Counted from the first letter of the stretch, positions 17,828 to 27,923 are shown. The stretch is DNA of 64,000 nucleotides from Candidatus Didemnitutus sp. (GCA_017991595.1 JAGOQJ010000005.1:62001-126000); one strand, 5' to 3'. Numbers and translations are program-made. Notes: a model not told the origin generated them from the sequence alone.

Positions 17828-18622
17828 ATGATCGATTGGACCCACTGGCACAACGAGCCCTTCCTGATCGGAGGCCTCGCCCTGCTTGGCTGGCTCTACG
17901 CCGTGCTGACCGGTCCCTGGCGCGAACGCCTCGCCCCGGGCACGCCCTACCCGCGCGCGCACGCCGTGAAGTTCTACTCGGCGCTCGTGATCTTCTACCT
18001 CGCCGTGGGCTCGCCGCTGGACCAAGTCGCGGAGCGATTCCTCCTCAGCGCGCACATGCTGCAGCACCAGCTCATCATCTATCCCGCCGCCATCCTGCTG
18101 TTACTCGGCCTCCCCGACTGGGTGGTGCGGCCCGTCACCGGACAGGCCAACCTGCGCTGGCTGCTCGGCCTGCTCACGCACCCGATCATCTGCGGCCTGA
18201 TCTACTGTGTGGTGATGTCGTGCTGGCATTTCCCCTTCCTCTACGACTGGGCGTTGCAGGACCGCACGGTGCACATCCTCGAACACTTCACGATGTTCGG
18301 CGCCGCGCTCTTCCTCTGGTGGCCGGTGTGCAGCCCGTCGCGCGAATATCCGCCGACGGCGCCGGCGTGGCAGATGTTCTACTTCGTGGGCATCACCATC
18401 GGCATGACGCCGGTCTTCGCCTACATCACGTTCTCGACCGACATCCTCTACCCCACCTACGAGTTCGCCCCGCGCATCATCGACAACTTCAGCCCGAAGG
18501 ACGACCAACTGCTCGCCGGCTCCATGATGAAGCTCGGCGGCATGCTCGTGATGATGGGGGCCTTCGCGATCGCGTTCTACCGCTGGTATCAGCAATCCGA
18601 GGGCCGTGCCGGCCGCGTCTGA
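17828..18622 (+). CDS. ctaG: Cytochrome c oxidase assembly factor CtaG (caa3_CtaG family)
   Basis: This 264-residue protein has about seven membrane segments. His-rich membrane motifs are typical of the Bacillus-type CtaG family: SAHMLQHQLIIYPAAILLLLG, CWHFPFLYD and ILEHFTMFGAALFLWWPV. In Bacillus the protein is needed to form the CuA site of caa3 oxidase. It follows the coxD terminator by about 40 bp, so it may have its own promoter or depend on readthrough. The SLC13 permease starts 4 bp after its stop. Confidence 0.9.
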   Translation: MIDWTHWHNEPFLIGGLALLGWLYAVLTGPWRERLAPGTPYPRAHAVKFYSALVIFYLAVGSPLDQVAERFLLSAHMLQHQLIIYPAAILLLLGLPDWVVRPVTGQANLRWLLGLLTHPIICGLIYCVVMSCWHFPFLYDWALQDRTVHILEHFTMFGAALFLWWPVCSPSREYPPTAPAWQMFYFVGITIGMTPVFAYITFSTDILYPTYEFAPRIIDNFSPKDDQLLAGSMMKLGGMLVMMGAFAIAFYRWYQQSEGRAGRV

Positions 18623-18626
18623 GCCG

Positions 18627-20423
18627 ATGACCTGGGAAATCGCGCTCGTTCTCCTGCTGCTGTGCGCGGCCTTCGTCTCCTTCGTGTGGGAGAAGATCCC
18701 GCCCGACGTGACGGCGCTGGCGCTCTTCGTCATCATCGTGCTCAGCGGACTGCTGACCGAGAGCCGCGCCTTCAGCGTGCTGGCCAACCCTGCGCCGCTC
18801 ACCGTGGGCGCGATGTTCGTGCTGAGTGCGGCACTGGTGAAATGCGGCGCCATCGACCGCCTCGCGGCATTGCTCGGGCGCGCAGCGGGCTTCCACTATT
18901 TCACGCTCATCCTCGTCGTCATGCTCGGCGCGGGCGCGATCTCGGCCTTCGTGAACAACACCCCCGTTGTGGTCGTGTTCACTCCCGTGATCCTGAGCCT
19001 CGCCAAGCGCGCCAATCAGCCCGCCTCGCGCTTCCTCATGCCGCTGTCGTTCGCGGCCGTGCTCGGCGGCTGCTGCACGCTCCTCGGCACGAGCACGAAT
19101 CTCGTCGTCTCGGGCATCGTGCGCGACCGCGGCCTGGAGCCGCTGAGCATGTTCGAGCTGGCTTGGATCGGCCTGCCCCTCGCCGCCGTCGGCGCGCTCT
19201 ATGTGGCCCTGCTCGGCAAATGGCTCCTGCCCGTGCGCGAATCCCGCTCGGCGCACCTCGCCGACGACGAACGCCGCGACTACCTCGCCGAGGTCTTCGT
19301 GCAGGACGGCTCGCCGGCCATCGGCCGCACCGCCGCCGCCATCGGCCTGACGGCGGGCAACGGTATCACCGTGCTCGAACTCGTCCGCGATGAAGTCGAG
19401 CACGTCACCCACGCCTCCACTCTGCCGCTCGAGGCGGGCGACCGCCTGGTGCTTTCCTGCCGCCCCAAGGGCGTCGCTCATGCGCGTTCGGTCGTGGGCA
19501 TCGATCTCGGGGCGGAGAAGGAGTTGGGCCTCGCCCAGATTGCCGCGCACGAAGGCGTGCTCGTGGAGGCGATCGTCAGCGCGAATTCCGGCCTGGTGGG
19601 CCGCACGCCACGCGAGGTCAATTTCCGCGAGCGCTACCGCTCCGTCCTGCTCGCCGTGCACCGTCCCGGCCTGCAGTTGCGCGAATCGGGCCCGGACACC
19701 CCGCTCAAATTCGGCGACATCCTCCTGCTCATGGGCACGGAACAGGCGATCGAGGCCCTGCGCGGCCATCCCGATCTGCTGCTGATCGACCGGCCGCCGC
19801 TGCCGGCGCGCAGCCAGACGCGCAACCTCGCGATCGTGCTCGCGACCATCGCCGGCGTCGTCCTCCTGCCCAGCCTCGGCCTGCTCCAGATCGAGGTCGC
19901 CGCCCTGGTCGGCTGCGTGGTCGTCTTCCTCACCGGCTGCCTCAAGCCGAAGGACGGCTATCAAGCCATCGAGTGGAACCTGCTCTTCCTCATCTACGGC
20001 ATGCTCGCGCTCGGGCTCGCGATGGAGGAGACCGGCACCTCCGCCTTCCTCGTCGACCGGACGCTGGGGCTGGTGCAGCAGTTCGTCCCGCCCGAGCACA
20101 AGGCGCTCGTCATGCTGGCGGCGTTCTACCTCATCGCGTCGCTGCTCACCGAGGTGCTATCCAACAACGCCGTCGCCGCGCTGCTGACGCCGCTCGCGTT
20201 GAGCGTCGGCCCGTCGCTGGGCGTGGATTCGCGACCCTTCGTCATCGCCGTGTGCATCGCGGCCTCCGCCTCCTTCGCCACTCCGATCGGCTACCAGACG
20301 AACACCTACGTTTACGGCGTGGGCGGCTACCGCTTCGCCGATTTCGTGAAATTCGGCACGCCGCTCAACGTGATCTGCTTCATCATCGCGCTCTATGTGA
20401 TCCCGGCCGTGTGGCCGTTCTGA
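18627..20423 (+). CDS. SLC13-family anion permease with two TrkA-C (RCK_C) domains, probable sulfate transporter
   Basis: This 598-residue protein is split into two membrane halves. The first half contains the conserved 'AFVNNTPVVVVFTPVI' loop and 'GTSTNLVVSG'. The second half mirrors it with 'LSNNAVAALLTPLAL' and 'TPIGYQTNTYVYGVGGY'. Between them (about residues 205-395) lie two TrkA-C-type regulatory domains, seen as paired 'GNGITVLELVRDE ... GDRLVLSC' and 'NFRERYRSVLLAVHR ... FGDILLLMG' segments. SLC13 proteins of this layout include sodium/sulfate transporters. The convergent neighbour cysK and the cysTWA/sbp genes support sulfate as substrate, but that is inference. An ATG at 18606 inside ctaG would add seven residues; 18627 begins directly at the first helix. 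Confidence 0.82.
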   Translation: MTWEIALVLLLLCAAFVSFVWEKIPPDVTALALFVIIVLSGLLTESRAFSVLANPAPLTVGAMFVLSAALVKCGAIDRLAALLGRAAGFHYFTLILVVMLGAGAISAFVNNTPVVVVFTPVILSLAKRANQPASRFLMPLSFAAVLGGCCTLLGTSTNLVVSGIVRDRGLEPLSMFELAWIGLPLAAVGALYVALLGKWLLPVRESRSAHLADDERRDYLAEVFVQDGSPAIGRTAAAIGLTAGNGITVLELVRDEVEHVTHASTLPLEAGDRLVLSCRPKGVAHARSVVGIDLGAEKELGLAQIAAHEGVLVEAIVSANSGLVGRTPREVNFRERYRSVLLAVHRPGLQLRESGPDTPLKFGDILLLMGTEQAIEALRGHPDLLLIDRPPLPARSQTRNLAIVLATIAGVVLLPSLGLLQIEVAALVGCVVVFLTGCLKPKDGYQAIEWNLLFLIYGMLALGLAMEETGTSAFLVDRTLGLVQQFVPPEHKALVMLAAFYLIASLLTEVLSNNAVAALLTPLALSVGPSLGVDSRPFVIAVCIAASASFATPIGYQTNTYVYGVGGYRFADFVKFGTPLNVICFIIALYVIPAVWPF

Positions 20424-20430
20424 TCCAATA

Positions 20431-20459
20431 AAAAGCCCGCCGACGGACGGTCGGCGGGC
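20431..20459 (-). terminator. Intrinsic terminator between the SLC13 permease and cysK
   Basis: A perfect 10-bp stem, GCCCGCCGAC (20435-20444) with GTCGGCGGGC (20450-20459), closes a 5-nt loop. Four A residues just before it give a U tract when read from cysK on the minus strand. It lies between two convergent genes. Confidence 0.8.
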
Positions 20460-20493
20460 GGGAAGTGAAGGCAGAAGCCAAACGGCCGCCGAC

Positions 20494-21471
20494 TCAGGCG
20501 CGGGCCACGAGATCCTCGATCGAGTCGCTCTCGGTGCCGATGTCGGCGAAGAGCCACGTCGAGAGGTAACGCTCGCTGCTCGACGGGATGATCGCCACGA
20601 TGAGCTTGCCCTTGTTCTCGGGCCGCTTGGCCAGTTGCAGCGCGGCCCACACGGCGGCGCCGGAGCTGACGCCAATCGGGATGCCGTCCTGCTGGTTGAC
20701 CTGCTTCGAGATCGGGCCGGAATCAGTCTCCTTCACGCGGATGACTTCGTCGTAGACCTTGGTGTTGAGCACGGCGGGCACGAAGCCGGCGCCGATGCCC
20801 TGCAGCTTGTGCGGGCCAGGCTGGCCGCCAGAGAGGACCGGCGACGCGTCGGGCTCGACCGCGACGATCTTCACCGCGGGATTCTTCGCCTTCAGCACCT
20901 CTCCTACGCCGGTGATGGTGCCGCCCGTGCCGATGCCGGAGACGACGATGTCGACCTTGCCGTCCGTATCGCGCCAGATTTCCTCGGCGGTGGTCGCACG
21001 GTGGATGGCGGGATTGGAGGGATTGGCGAATTGCTGGAGGATGACGCTGTTCGGGATCTGCTTCTGCAGCTCCTCGGCCTTGGCGATGGCGCCCTTCATG
21101 CCCTTCGCGCCCTCGGTGAGGACGAGGCGGGCGCCGAGGATTTTGAGCAGCTTGCGACGCTCGAGGCTCATCGTCTCGGGCATGGTGAGGATGAGCTTGA
21201 GGCCCTTGGCCGCCGCGACGAAGGCCAGCGCGATGCCGGTGTTGCCGGAGGTCGGCTCGATTAGGACGGTGCTGGCGTCGATCTTGCCGGACTTCAGCGC
21301 GTCGTCGATCATGGCGAAACCGATGCGGTCCTTGACGGACGACAGCGGGTTGAAGAACTCGAGCTTGAGCGCGATGTCGGCGAGCGCGCCGTGCTCCTTC
21401 GCCGTGCGGTTGAGGCGCACGAGCGGGGTGTTGCCGATGGTTTCGGTGATGTCGTTATGGATGCGAGCCAT
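20494..21471 (-). CDS. cysK: Cysteine synthase A (O-acetylserine sulfhydrylase)
   Basis: This 325-residue PLP enzyme condenses O-acetylserine with sulfide to make cysteine. The PLP lysine is K47 in PLSSVKDR. The substrate loop TSGNTG and the phosphate-binding [10 protein letters not shown] are present, and GVSSGAA lies near the C-terminus. It is the last gene of the long minus-strand sulfur run. A tandem heptamer repeat fills the short gap between cysA and its start. The ATG at 21471 gives the standard N-terminus [13 protein letters not shown]. Confidence 0.95.
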   Translation of the reverse strand: MARIHNDITETIGNTPLVRLNRTAKEHGALADIALKLEFFNPLSSVKDRIGFAMIDDALKSGKIDASTVLIEPTSGNTGIALAFVAAAKGLKLILTMPETMSLERRKLLKILGARLVLTEGAKGMKGAIAKAEELQKQIPNSVILQQFANPSNPAIHRATTAEEIWRDTDGKVDIVVSGIGTGGTITGVGEVLKAKNPAVKIVAVEPDASPVLSGGQPGPHKLQGIGAGFVPAVLNTKVYDEVIRVKETDSGPISKQVNQQDGIPIGVSSGAAVWAALQLAKRPENKGKLIVAIIPSSSERYLSTWLFADIGTESDSIEDLVARA

Positions 21472-21483
21472 GGTGATCGTTGG

Positions 21484-21518
21484 TTGTGGGTTGTGGGTTG
21501 TGGGTTGTGGGTTGTGGG
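21484..21518 (-). repeat. Five tandem copies of a heptamer (CCCACAA on the coding strand) in front of cysK
   Basis: Five exact copies of TTGTGGG on the plus strand occupy 21484-21518 and are followed by a partial copy. They fill nearly all of the 47 bp between the cysA stop and the cysK start, so the repeat would be part of the mRNA just upstream of cysK. No Shine-Dalgarno sequence is seen in this gap. Confidence 0.9.
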
Positions 21519-22565
21519 TTAAATGCTGAAATCCTCCGCGAACTCGCGGCCGTGCCGGACGCGGAGGGAGATGACGGAGCCGGCACCGAGCGCGAGCTCC
21601 TTGAAGCGGGAGCGCGGCAGCTCCACCTCGATGAGTTCGCCCGCCCGGTGGGTGCGCTCGCACGAGACGCGCGCCACGGGCCCGGCGGCGTGCACGCCGC
21701 GAACCACCGCCACCTCGCCGACGGCGTCGGGCGAATAGGCGAGCACCTCGATGTCGTGCGGGCGCACGTAGGCGACGCGACCGCCGTTGGTGCCGAAGGC
21801 CATCGCACTGTCGAAGCCCACGGACGGCAGCGACACGCGGTTCACATTGCCGAGGAATTCGTAAACGAACGGCGTGGCCGGGTGATCGTAAACCTGCTGA
21901 GGGGAGCCGGTCTGCTCGATGCGGGCGTTGTTCATGATCACGACCTCGTCGGCGATTTCCAACGCCTCCTCTTGATCGTGTGTGACGAAGATCGTCGTGA
22001 GGTGAACTTCCTCGTGGAAGCGCCGCAGCCAACGGCGCAGCTCCTTGCGCACCTTGGCGTCGAGCGCGCCGAAGGGCTCGTCGAGCAGCAACACCTTGGG
22101 CTCGACGGCGATCGCGCGCGCCAGCGCCACGCGCTGCCGCTGGCCGCCGGAGAGCTGGGTTGGGAGGCGGTCATGGTAACCCTCGAGCTGCACCAGCTTG
22201 AGCAGGCGCATCACGCGGTCACGGATCTCCGACTTGGAAGGGCGGTCCTTGCGGCGCACGCGCAACCCGAAGGCGATGTTCTCGAACACCGTCATGTGGC
22301 GGAAGAGCGCGTAGTGCTGGAAGACGAAGCCAACCTGGCGCTTGCCCGCAGGCACGGCGGTGACGTCGACGTCGTCGAAGGCGATCACGCCCGAACCTGC
22401 ATCGGCGAACTCCAGGCCCGCGATGATGCGCAGCAGCGTGGTCTTGCCCGAGCCGGACGGCCCCAGCAGCGCGGTGAGCTTGCCACCGGGCACGCGGAGG
22501 CTGACGTCGTCGAGCGCGACGTAATCGCCGAAGGTCTTGCGGATGTTGGCAGCGGAAACACTCAT
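21519..22565 (-). CDS. cysA: Sulfate/thiosulfate ABC transporter ATP-binding protein CysA
   Basis: This 348-residue ABC ATPase energises the CysTW permease. Walker A is GPSGSGKTT (35-43), the signature is LSGGQRQR (from 138), and Walker B is [11 protein letters not shown]. The spacing and the '[25 protein letters not shown]' Q-loop region are typical of CysA. The C-terminal 110 residues form the regulatory beta domain. The ATG at 22565 is 2 bp after the cysW stop; an upstream ATG at 22589 would add eight residues inside cysW. Confidence 0.94.
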   Translation of the reverse strand: MSVSAANIRKTFGDYVALDDVSLRVPGGKLTALLGPSGSGKTTLLRIIAGLEFADAGSGVIAFDDVDVTAVPAGKRQVGFVFQHYALFRHMTVFENIAFGLRVRRKDRPSKSEIRDRVMRLLKLVQLEGYHDRLPTQLSGGQRQRVALARAIAVEPKVLLLDEPFGALDAKVRKELRRWLRRFHEEVHLTTIFVTHDQEEALEIADEVVIMNNARIEQTGSPQQVYDHPATPFVYEFLGNVNRVSLPSVGFDSAMAFGTNGGRVAYVRPHDIEVLAYSPDAVGEVAVVRGVHAAGPVARVSCERTHRAGELIEVELPRSRFKELALGAGSVISLRVRHGREFAEDFSI

Positions 22566-22567
22566 GA

Positions 22568-23437
22568 TCAGGAACGGTGCGCGCGCCACTCGATGAAGCT
22601 CTTCAGCGCGAGCGTGACGAGGGCGAGGATGGCCAGAAGCGAGGCGACCGCAAACGCGGCCACGAAGTTATATTCGTTGTAAAGGATCTCGACGTGCAGC
22701 GGCACGGTGTTGGTCCCGCCGCGGATGTGGCCGGAGACGACGGAGACGGCACCGAATTCGCCCATGGCGCGGGCATTGCAGAGGATGACGCCGTAGAAGA
22801 GGCCCCACTTGATGTTGGGCAGCGTGATGTGCCAGAAGGTCTGCCAGCCGCTGGCCCCGAGCGTGAGCGCAGCCAGTTCCTCGTCGTTGCCCTGCGCCTG
22901 CATGAGCGGGATGAGCTCGCGCGCGACGAACGGGAAGGTGACGAAGATCGTGGCGAGCACGATGCCCGGCACGGCGAAGATGATCTTGATGTCGTGTTCC
23001 TGCAGCCAGGGACCGAGCCAACCCTGCGCGCCGAACAGCAGCACATAGATCAGGCCGGAGATCACCGGCGAGACGGCGAACGGCAGATCAATCAGCGTGA
23101 TGAGGAGGCTTTTCCCCCGGAAGTTGAACTTCGCGATCGCCCACGACGCCGCGACGCCGAACACGAGGTTGCACGGCACCGCAATCAGCGCCGTGAGAAA
23201 GGTGAGTTTGATCGCCGCGAGCGCATCGGCATCGCCGAAGGAGGCGAGATACGCCCCCACGCCGCGGCGCAGGGCCTCGGTGAAAACCGCCGCCAGCGGC
23301 ACCACGAGGAAGAGTCCGAGAAAAAGAAACGCGAAGCCGAGCAGGCTCCACCGCAGCCAGGCGGGCTCGGTGAGGCCGCGGCGCGCGGCGGTGGCGCCCG
23401 GGGCGGAAGCTCGGAGAGTGGTGGCAGGGCCGGCCAT
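22568..23437 (-). CDS. cysW: Sulfate/thiosulfate ABC transporter permease CysW
   Basis: This 289-residue permease has six membrane helices and the binding-protein-dependent transport (EAA-like) loop around '[28 protein letters not shown]'. The following '[23 protein letters not shown]' segment is diagnostic of CysW. It pairs with CysT to form the membrane channel. It is packed tightly between cysT (1 bp gap) and cysA (2 bp gap). Confidence 0.93.
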   Translation of the reverse strand: MAGPATTLRASAPGATAARRGLTEPAWLRWSLLGFAFLFLGLFLVVPLAAVFTEALRRGVGAYLASFGDADALAAIKLTFLTALIAVPCNLVFGVAASWAIAKFNFRGKSLLITLIDLPFAVSPVISGLIYVLLFGAQGWLGPWLQEHDIKIIFAVPGIVLATIFVTFPFVARELIPLMQAQGNDEELAALTLGASGWQTFWHITLPNIKWGLFYGVILCNARAMGEFGAVSVVSGHIRGGTNTVPLHVEILYNEYNFVAAFAVASLLAILALVTLALKSFIEWRAHRS

Positions 23438-23438
23438 G

Positions 23439-24278
23439 TCAGGTGCGGTTCCGCCAGTTGCTCCATTTCTGGAGCGTGTTGATGAGCAGCAGCAGCGCGA
23501 ACGACGCCACCAACATCACGACCGCCAGCGCCGTGGCGCCGCGGTAGTCGTATTGCTCGAGCTTGGTGATGATGAGCAGCGGGGTGATCTCCGTGCGCAT
23601 GGGCATGTTGCCAGAGATGAAGACGACCGAGCCGTATTCGCCGAGCGCGCGCGCGAAGGCCATCGCGAAACCCGTGAGCAGCGCCGGCAGCAGCTCCGGC
23701 AGGATCACCCGGCGCAAGGTCTGCAGCCTAGTCGCCCCGAGCGTGGCGGACGCTTCCTCGAGCTCCGGCTCCAGGTTCTCGATCACCGGCTGGAGCGTGC
23801 GCACCACGAACGGCAGACCGATGAACGTGAGCGCGACAAGCACGCCGAGCTCGGTGTAGGCGATCTTGAGGCCCCACGGCTTGAGCAGCGAGCCGATCCA
23901 GCCGTTCTCCGCGTAGATCGCCGCGAGCGCGATGCCCGCGACGGCCGTGGGCAGCGCGAATGGCAGATCGACCAAAGCGTCCACGATCCGCTTGCCCGGG
24001 AACTGGTAGCGCACCAACACCCAAGCGACGACGAGACCGAAGACGGCATTGAGGCCGCCGGCCAACAGCGAAGCTCCGAAGCTCAACCGATACGAAGCCA
24101 CGACGCGTGGCGACGTGACGGTCGCCCAGAACTCGGTCATGGTCATGCCCGCCGTCTTCAGAAACGTCGCCGAGAGCGGCAGCAGCACGATCAGCCCGAG
24201 ATAGAGCAGCGTGAAGCCGAGCGACAGGCCGAAGCCCGGCAGGATGCGCCGATTGGGCGCGGCTGCAGCCGTGCTCAT
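23439..24278 (-). CDS. cysT: Sulfate/thiosulfate ABC transporter permease CysT (CysU)
   Basis: The 279-residue permease has six predicted helices, the '[14 protein letters not shown]' motif, the EAA-like loop '[23 protein letters not shown]', and '[18 protein letters not shown]', which is typical of CysT. It forms a heterodimer with CysW. The ATG at 24278 overlaps the stop of the upstream sigma-4-like gene (ATGA), so the two are probably translationally coupled. Confidence 0.93.
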   Translation of the reverse strand: MSTAAAAPNRRILPGFGLSLGFTLLYLGLIVLLPLSATFLKTAGMTMTEFWATVTSPRVVASYRLSFGASLLAGGLNAVFGLVVAWVLVRYQFPGKRIVDALVDLPFALPTAVAGIALAAIYAENGWIGSLLKPWGLKIAYTELGVLVALTFIGLPFVVRTLQPVIENLEPELEEASATLGATRLQTLRRVILPELLPALLTGFAMAFARALGEYGSVVFISGNMPMRTEITPLLIITKLEQYDYRGATALAVVMLVASFALLLLINTLQKWSNWRNRT

Positions 24279-24613
24279 GCGATTCCTCCCGAGTTGGAGT
24301 TCGCGTCGTTCATGGACTGCGTGGTCGGGCCGGTTCCGTCCAAGCGGTCTGCGACCCGGAGAAGGCCCGCGGCCAAGCGGCGCTGGACCTCGGACTCGTG
24401 GAGTTGGAGCCGAGCAGCGATTTCGGACTGGGAGAGCCGATGGACAAAACGCAAGGTGAGCACCTGCCGGCAACGATCGGGCAAGTCCTGCATCAGCATG
24501 AGCAGCGACTCGGCCCGATTCGAGCCGTCGTTGCGAGTGAGAGATCTCTCCGGCCGGCCGGAGAGGCGGGTCGTGTCAGGCACGGGCGGGAAGGACTGGG
24601 CGATGGCGACCAT
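24275..24613 (-). CDS. Small protein consisting of a sigma-70 region 4-like helix-turn-helix
   Basis: This 112-residue protein has a central segment (about 36-92) that reads as an ECF-type sigma region 4: '[19 protein letters not shown]', then [21 protein letters not shown]. The last part is the DNA-contacting helix-turn-helix. There is no region 2, so it should not bind the -10 element as a normal sigma factor. The tail is Ser/Asn/Gly-rich. It sits between an unknown protein and cysT and overlaps the cysT start by 4 bp. It could be a DNA-binding regulator or an anti-sigma-like competitor of the sulfate genes; the activity is unknown. Confidence 0.75.
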   Translation of the reverse strand: MVAIAQSFPPVPDTTRLSGRPERSLTRNDGSNRAESLLMLMQDLPDRCRQVLTLRFVHRLSQSEIAARLQLHESEVQRRLAAGLLRVADRLDGTGPTTQSMNDANSNSGGIA

Positions 24614-24619
24614 GACCGC

Positions 24620-25426
24620 TCAGAGATGCTGCCCGTAGGCGCGGACACCGCGATAATGGACGATCAGCCGCTTCAGGATCGCCGCGAGCGCGCGGTCGGC
24701 CTGCGGTTGCGACCAATGCCCCGGCAACGCCAGCTCGACCTCGAAAGGCGCGAACGGGAGATCGGCAGCGAGGCTGAGCGGGCCGGTCTGGATGACGCCG
24801 GCGACCGGTGACTCGAACCGCACCGGCCATCCGCCGAAGTCGTCCGAGTTGAACAACTCGACGTCCGATCGCGCGATGTCCGCGGCCCGCGTCGTGCGCA
24901 CCGTGGCCGATGGCGCCTCATCCGGTGAGCTGACAACGCGCAAGAAACCTTCGTAGCCCCTCAAGTGGATGTCCTTGTTCAGCAGCTTGAGCTCGGGCGC
25001 GTCCGATGCGGCCCAGTCCTGCTCGGAGAGATCGCGTTCCTCCGCACCACCGAGCAGCCCGGCGACGTTGACCACCGGGAAGAAGGAGAGGTTGAGCCCC
25101 TCGCCCAGATCAGGCCGGCGCACAAGGCTCTCGATGAAGGAGACGAGTGCCCGGCTCGCCGGCAAATCGTGGCGCCCGAGGCCGGAGAGCAAAGCGAGGC
25201 GCAGCGATGCGAGCGAACTCTGCGCGCCGAAATAAACGAAGTGCGGCACATAGTGTTGCCGGGCCTGTTCGTCGTAGAACGGTCCGAGCGAGGAACCGAA
25301 CAGGTAGTCGGATTGCTGCGCGCCCTCAATGAGCGCCGAAAGGCGCCCGGCGAGCGAAGACGAGGGCACGACGGCGGGCAGCGATGCCCGCGAGGCGTGA
25401 CGGAGAGGATGTGACATGGTGATCAT
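24620..25426 (-). CDS. Unknown protein, possibly a degenerate M14-type carboxypeptidase fold
   Basis: This 268-residue soluble protein has no signal peptide and no clear membrane helix. The stretch around residues 65-150 has the rhythm of M14/aspartoacylase-type peptidases, including FFPVVNVAGLLGG, which resembles their 'PVxNPDG' strand-loop. The zinc-binding HxxE equivalent reads FGAQSS, and the downstream RNxxGxDLNRDW equivalent is also not conserved. If related, it has lost catalytic metal ligands. It lies between sbp and the sigma-4-like gene in the sulfate run. Two in-frame ATGs (25426 and 25417) are equally plausible starts. The family assignment is tentative. Confidence 0.5.
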   Translation of the reverse strand: MITMSHPLRHASRASLPAVVPSSSLAGRLSALIEGAQQSDYLFGSSLGPFYDEQARQHYVPHFVYFGAQSSLASLRLALLSGLGRHDLPASRALVSFIESLVRRPDLGEGLNLSFFPVVNVAGLLGGAEERDLSEQDWAASDAPELKLLNKDIHLRGYEGFLRVVSSPDEAPSATVRTTRAADIARSDVELFNSDDFGGWPVRFESPVAGVIQTGPLSLAADLPFAPFEVELALPGHWSQPQADRALAAILKRLIVHYRGVRAYGQHL

Positions 25427-25495
25427 GATGACCGCGGGCGCGTGCGGCGTGCCCTCGTGAACATGGTCGCACGCGCCGTGGTTTGGGTTCGGGAT

Positions 25496-26488
25496 TTATT
25501 TCGCGTAGATCTGGTCGAAGGTGCCGCCGTCGGCAAAGTGGGTCTGCTTGGCCTTGGTCCAGCCGCCGAAGGCCTCGTCGATGGTGAAGAGTTCGATCGC
25601 CGGGAAGACCGCGGCGTATTTGGCTTTCGCGATCTCGCTCACGGCGGGACGGTAGAAATGTTTGCCCGCGAGATCCTGGCCGGGCTCGGAATAGAGAAAT
25701 TCAAGGTAAGCCTTCGCCACCTCGGCGGTCTTCTTGCGCTCAACCACCTTGTCGACCCAGGTGACGGTCGGCTCGGCGAGGATGCTGAGCGACGGCACGA
25801 CGATCTCGAACTTGTCGCGCCCGAATTCCTTGAGCGCGAGGAACGCTTCGTTTTCCCACGAGATGAAGACGTCGCCGATGCCGCGCTGCACGAACGTCGT
25901 GGTCGAGCCGCGCGCGCCGGAATCGAGCACGGGCACGTTCTGGTAGAGCCGGGCGACGAACTCCTTCGCCGCCGCATCGTTGCCGTATTTGCGGCGCGCG
26001 TATTCCCAGGCGGCGAGGTAATTCCATTGCGCGCCGCCGGAGGTCTTGGGATTCGGCGTGACGACGGAGACGCCGGGCCGCGCGAGGTCATCCCAATCCT
26101 TGATGGCGCGCGGATTCCCCGCGCGCACGAGGAACACGATCGTGCTCGTGTAGGGCGCGGAGTTGTGCGGCAGGCGCTTTTGCCAGTCCGCCGGGATGAG
26201 TTTGGCGACGGCGTGCAACGCATCAACGTCGCCCGCGAGCGCGAGCGTCACGACATCGGCGCGAAGTCCGTCGATGACGGAGCGCGCCTGTTTGCCGGAG
26301 CCGCCATGCGACTGCTTGATAGTGACCTTGGCGCCGGTCTGGGCGAGCCAGTGGGCGGCGAAGACTTGGTTGTATTCCGCGTAGAACTCGCGGGTCGGGT
26401 CGTAGGAGACGTTGAGCAGTTCAACGTCCTTGGCGGCGGCGAACGTGGCGGAGAGGAGGGCGAGCGTGAGCAGGGAAAGAGTTTTCAT
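25496..26488 (-). CDS. sbp: Sulfate-binding periplasmic protein of the ABC transporter
   Basis: The 330-residue precursor has a short Sec signal ([14 protein letters not shown]). The mature protein begins '[24 protein letters not shown]', a standard Sbp/CysP opening. The segments '[26 protein letters not shown]' and '[16 protein letters not shown]' also match the sulfate-binding family. It captures sulfate for CysTWA. The ATG at 26488 starts the signal peptide cleanly; an upstream ATG at 26503 adds only PPPT. It lies 19 bp after the porin gene. Confidence 0.94.
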   Translation of the reverse strand: MKTLSLLTLALLSATFAAAKDVELLNVSYDPTREFYAEYNQVFAAHWLAQTGAKVTIKQSHGGSGKQARSVIDGLRADVVTLALAGDVDALHAVAKLIPADWQKRLPHNSAPYTSTIVFLVRAGNPRAIKDWDDLARPGVSVVTPNPKTSGGAQWNYLAAWEYARRKYGNDAAAKEFVARLYQNVPVLDSGARGSTTTFVQRGIGDVFISWENEAFLALKEFGRDKFEIVVPSLSILAEPTVTWVDKVVERKKTAEVAKAYLEFLYSEPGQDLAGKHFYRPAVSEIAKAKYAAVFPAIELFTIDEAFGGWTKAKQTHFADGGTFDQIYAK

Positions 26489-26507
26489 GGTCGGAGGAGG
26501 CACGGGG

Positions 26508-27923
26508 TCAGAACGAGATCTGGAGGCGGCTGATGAACGCGGTCTCGTCGTCCACGATCAGCGCGTTGGCGGCCGGAGCGGCGCCAGGCGCGAGGTCGAA
26601 TTCGTTGCGATAGACGTTGAAGCCCGCGCGCACGGAGCGCGACAGGTGCCAGTTCAAGCCGAGGCCGTAAGCCGTGAGCTTGGTGGCGGAGACGTTGGGA
26701 TTGGCGAGGCGGACGGCCGCGCCGCCGGTGAAGGCATCGTCGTCGATGTCGACGCCGGCGATGCGCGCAACGAGCTCGAAGGCGCCCCAGGTGCCGGCGG
26801 AGGGATTGAAGGAGGTCCGCGGCGTGACGCCGCGGTAGGACGCATCCTCGCCGGTGAGCACGTAGCCGATGGTGAGGTTGTAGGCGTCGTTCGTCAGTTC
26901 GCGCACGGCGAGCGAGCCGCGCTGCACCTCGAGGGAGGAGGAAACGTATTCGGCGAGCACGCCGAGCGGCCCGCGGTAGAAATAGGCCTGCGGTGACCAG
27001 GTGACGCCGCGACCGGCCGCGCTGACATTGTCGGCGGCGGTCGTGCTCGTGAGGTAAGTGAAGAAGGTCTGCTGTCCGTCCGTGCGGTAGCCGGCGGTGC
27101 GACCCGAGGAGGTCGCATAATCGCCGACGCTGACGGCCACGCCGAGACCGAGACCGCGGAGCGGCGAATCCGGCTCGTTGGCAAAAGGCGTGACGAACAC
27201 GCGCGCGGCGACGGACTTGTCGCGATCGAAATCGGCGCCGCCGGTGACGTTGTTGCCGCCATCGGGAACACCGTTAAGCAGCGCGACGGTGTAGTTCAGC
27301 GTCTTGCTGAGCACATCGCCTTGGAACTGGATGCCGACATCGCGGTTGGGCGTGAGGTTGGTGGCGACGGAGCGTTCGTTGAAGAACGCGACCGGATCGG
27401 ACTGGAGCTGTTCGAGGCCGACGGGGGTTTTGAACTTGCCGACGCGGACGTTGAACGCGGGCGAGAAGGCGGCGTTCACGTTGGCGTCGAGGATCTGGAT
27501 GGTGCCGCCGAACTCAGGCTGCACGACGTAGCTGAAGCGTTGGTTGAACTTGCCCTCGAAGATCAGCCGGGCGCGGCGCAGGAGGAAGGTGTCGTTGGGA
27601 TCGTTGGCGGCGTCATACCAGCGGTAATCGCCCTGCACGAGGCCGCGCAGGCGCAGCGAGGTGGCGCCGTCACCGGACGCGATCTCGATGCGGCCGTCGG
27701 TGGCGGTCACCTTGGCAGCGGACTTGGCCGCGGTGGTGGCGGCTTCGTCGCGCAATTCCTGTTGGCGCTGGAGCACGAGAATTTTCTGTTCGAGGGAGCG
27801 GAGCTGCTCGCGCAGCGATTGGAGTTCGTCGGCGTCAGCCGCGCGGGCGGCGGGTGCGATCGCCTGGCTGAGCCCGAGGGCCAGCACGGCGACGGTGAAG
27901 GTGCGGAGGGAAGGATTCCTCAT
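26508..27923 (-). CDS. OprP/OprO-like outer membrane anion porin with N-terminal coiled coil
   Basis: The 471-residue precursor has a Sec signal (about 1-29), then a coiled-coil segment with regular Leu/Gln/Arg spacing ([20 protein letters not shown]). The rest is a beta-barrel of the phosphate-selective porin O/P family, with [23 protein letters not shown] and [15 protein letters not shown] and a terminal Phe (SRLQISF). The family is named for phosphate, but this gene precedes sbp by 19 bp within the sulfate run, so sulfate uptake across the outer membrane is the likely job here. That substrate is inferred from context. Confidence 0.83.
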   Translation of the reverse strand: MRNPSLRTFTVAVLALGLSQAIAPAARAADADELQSLREQLRSLEQKILVLQRQQELRDEAATTAAKSAAKVTATDGRIEIASGDGATSLRLRGLVQGDYRWYDAANDPNDTFLLRRARLIFEGKFNQRFSYVVQPEFGGTIQILDANVNAAFSPAFNVRVGKFKTPVGLEQLQSDPVAFFNERSVATNLTPNRDVGIQFQGDVLSKTLNYTVALLNGVPDGGNNVTGGADFDRDKSVAARVFVTPFANEPDSPLRGLGLGVAVSVGDYATSSGRTAGYRTDGQQTFFTYLTSTTAADNVSAAGRGVTWSPQAYFYRGPLGVLAEYVSSSLEVQRGSLAVRELTNDAYNLTIGYVLTGEDASYRGVTPRTSFNPSAGTWGAFELVARIAGVDIDDDAFTGGAAVRLANPNVSATKLTAYGLGLNWHLSRSVRAGFNVYRNEFDLAPGAAPAANALIVDDETAFISRLQISF

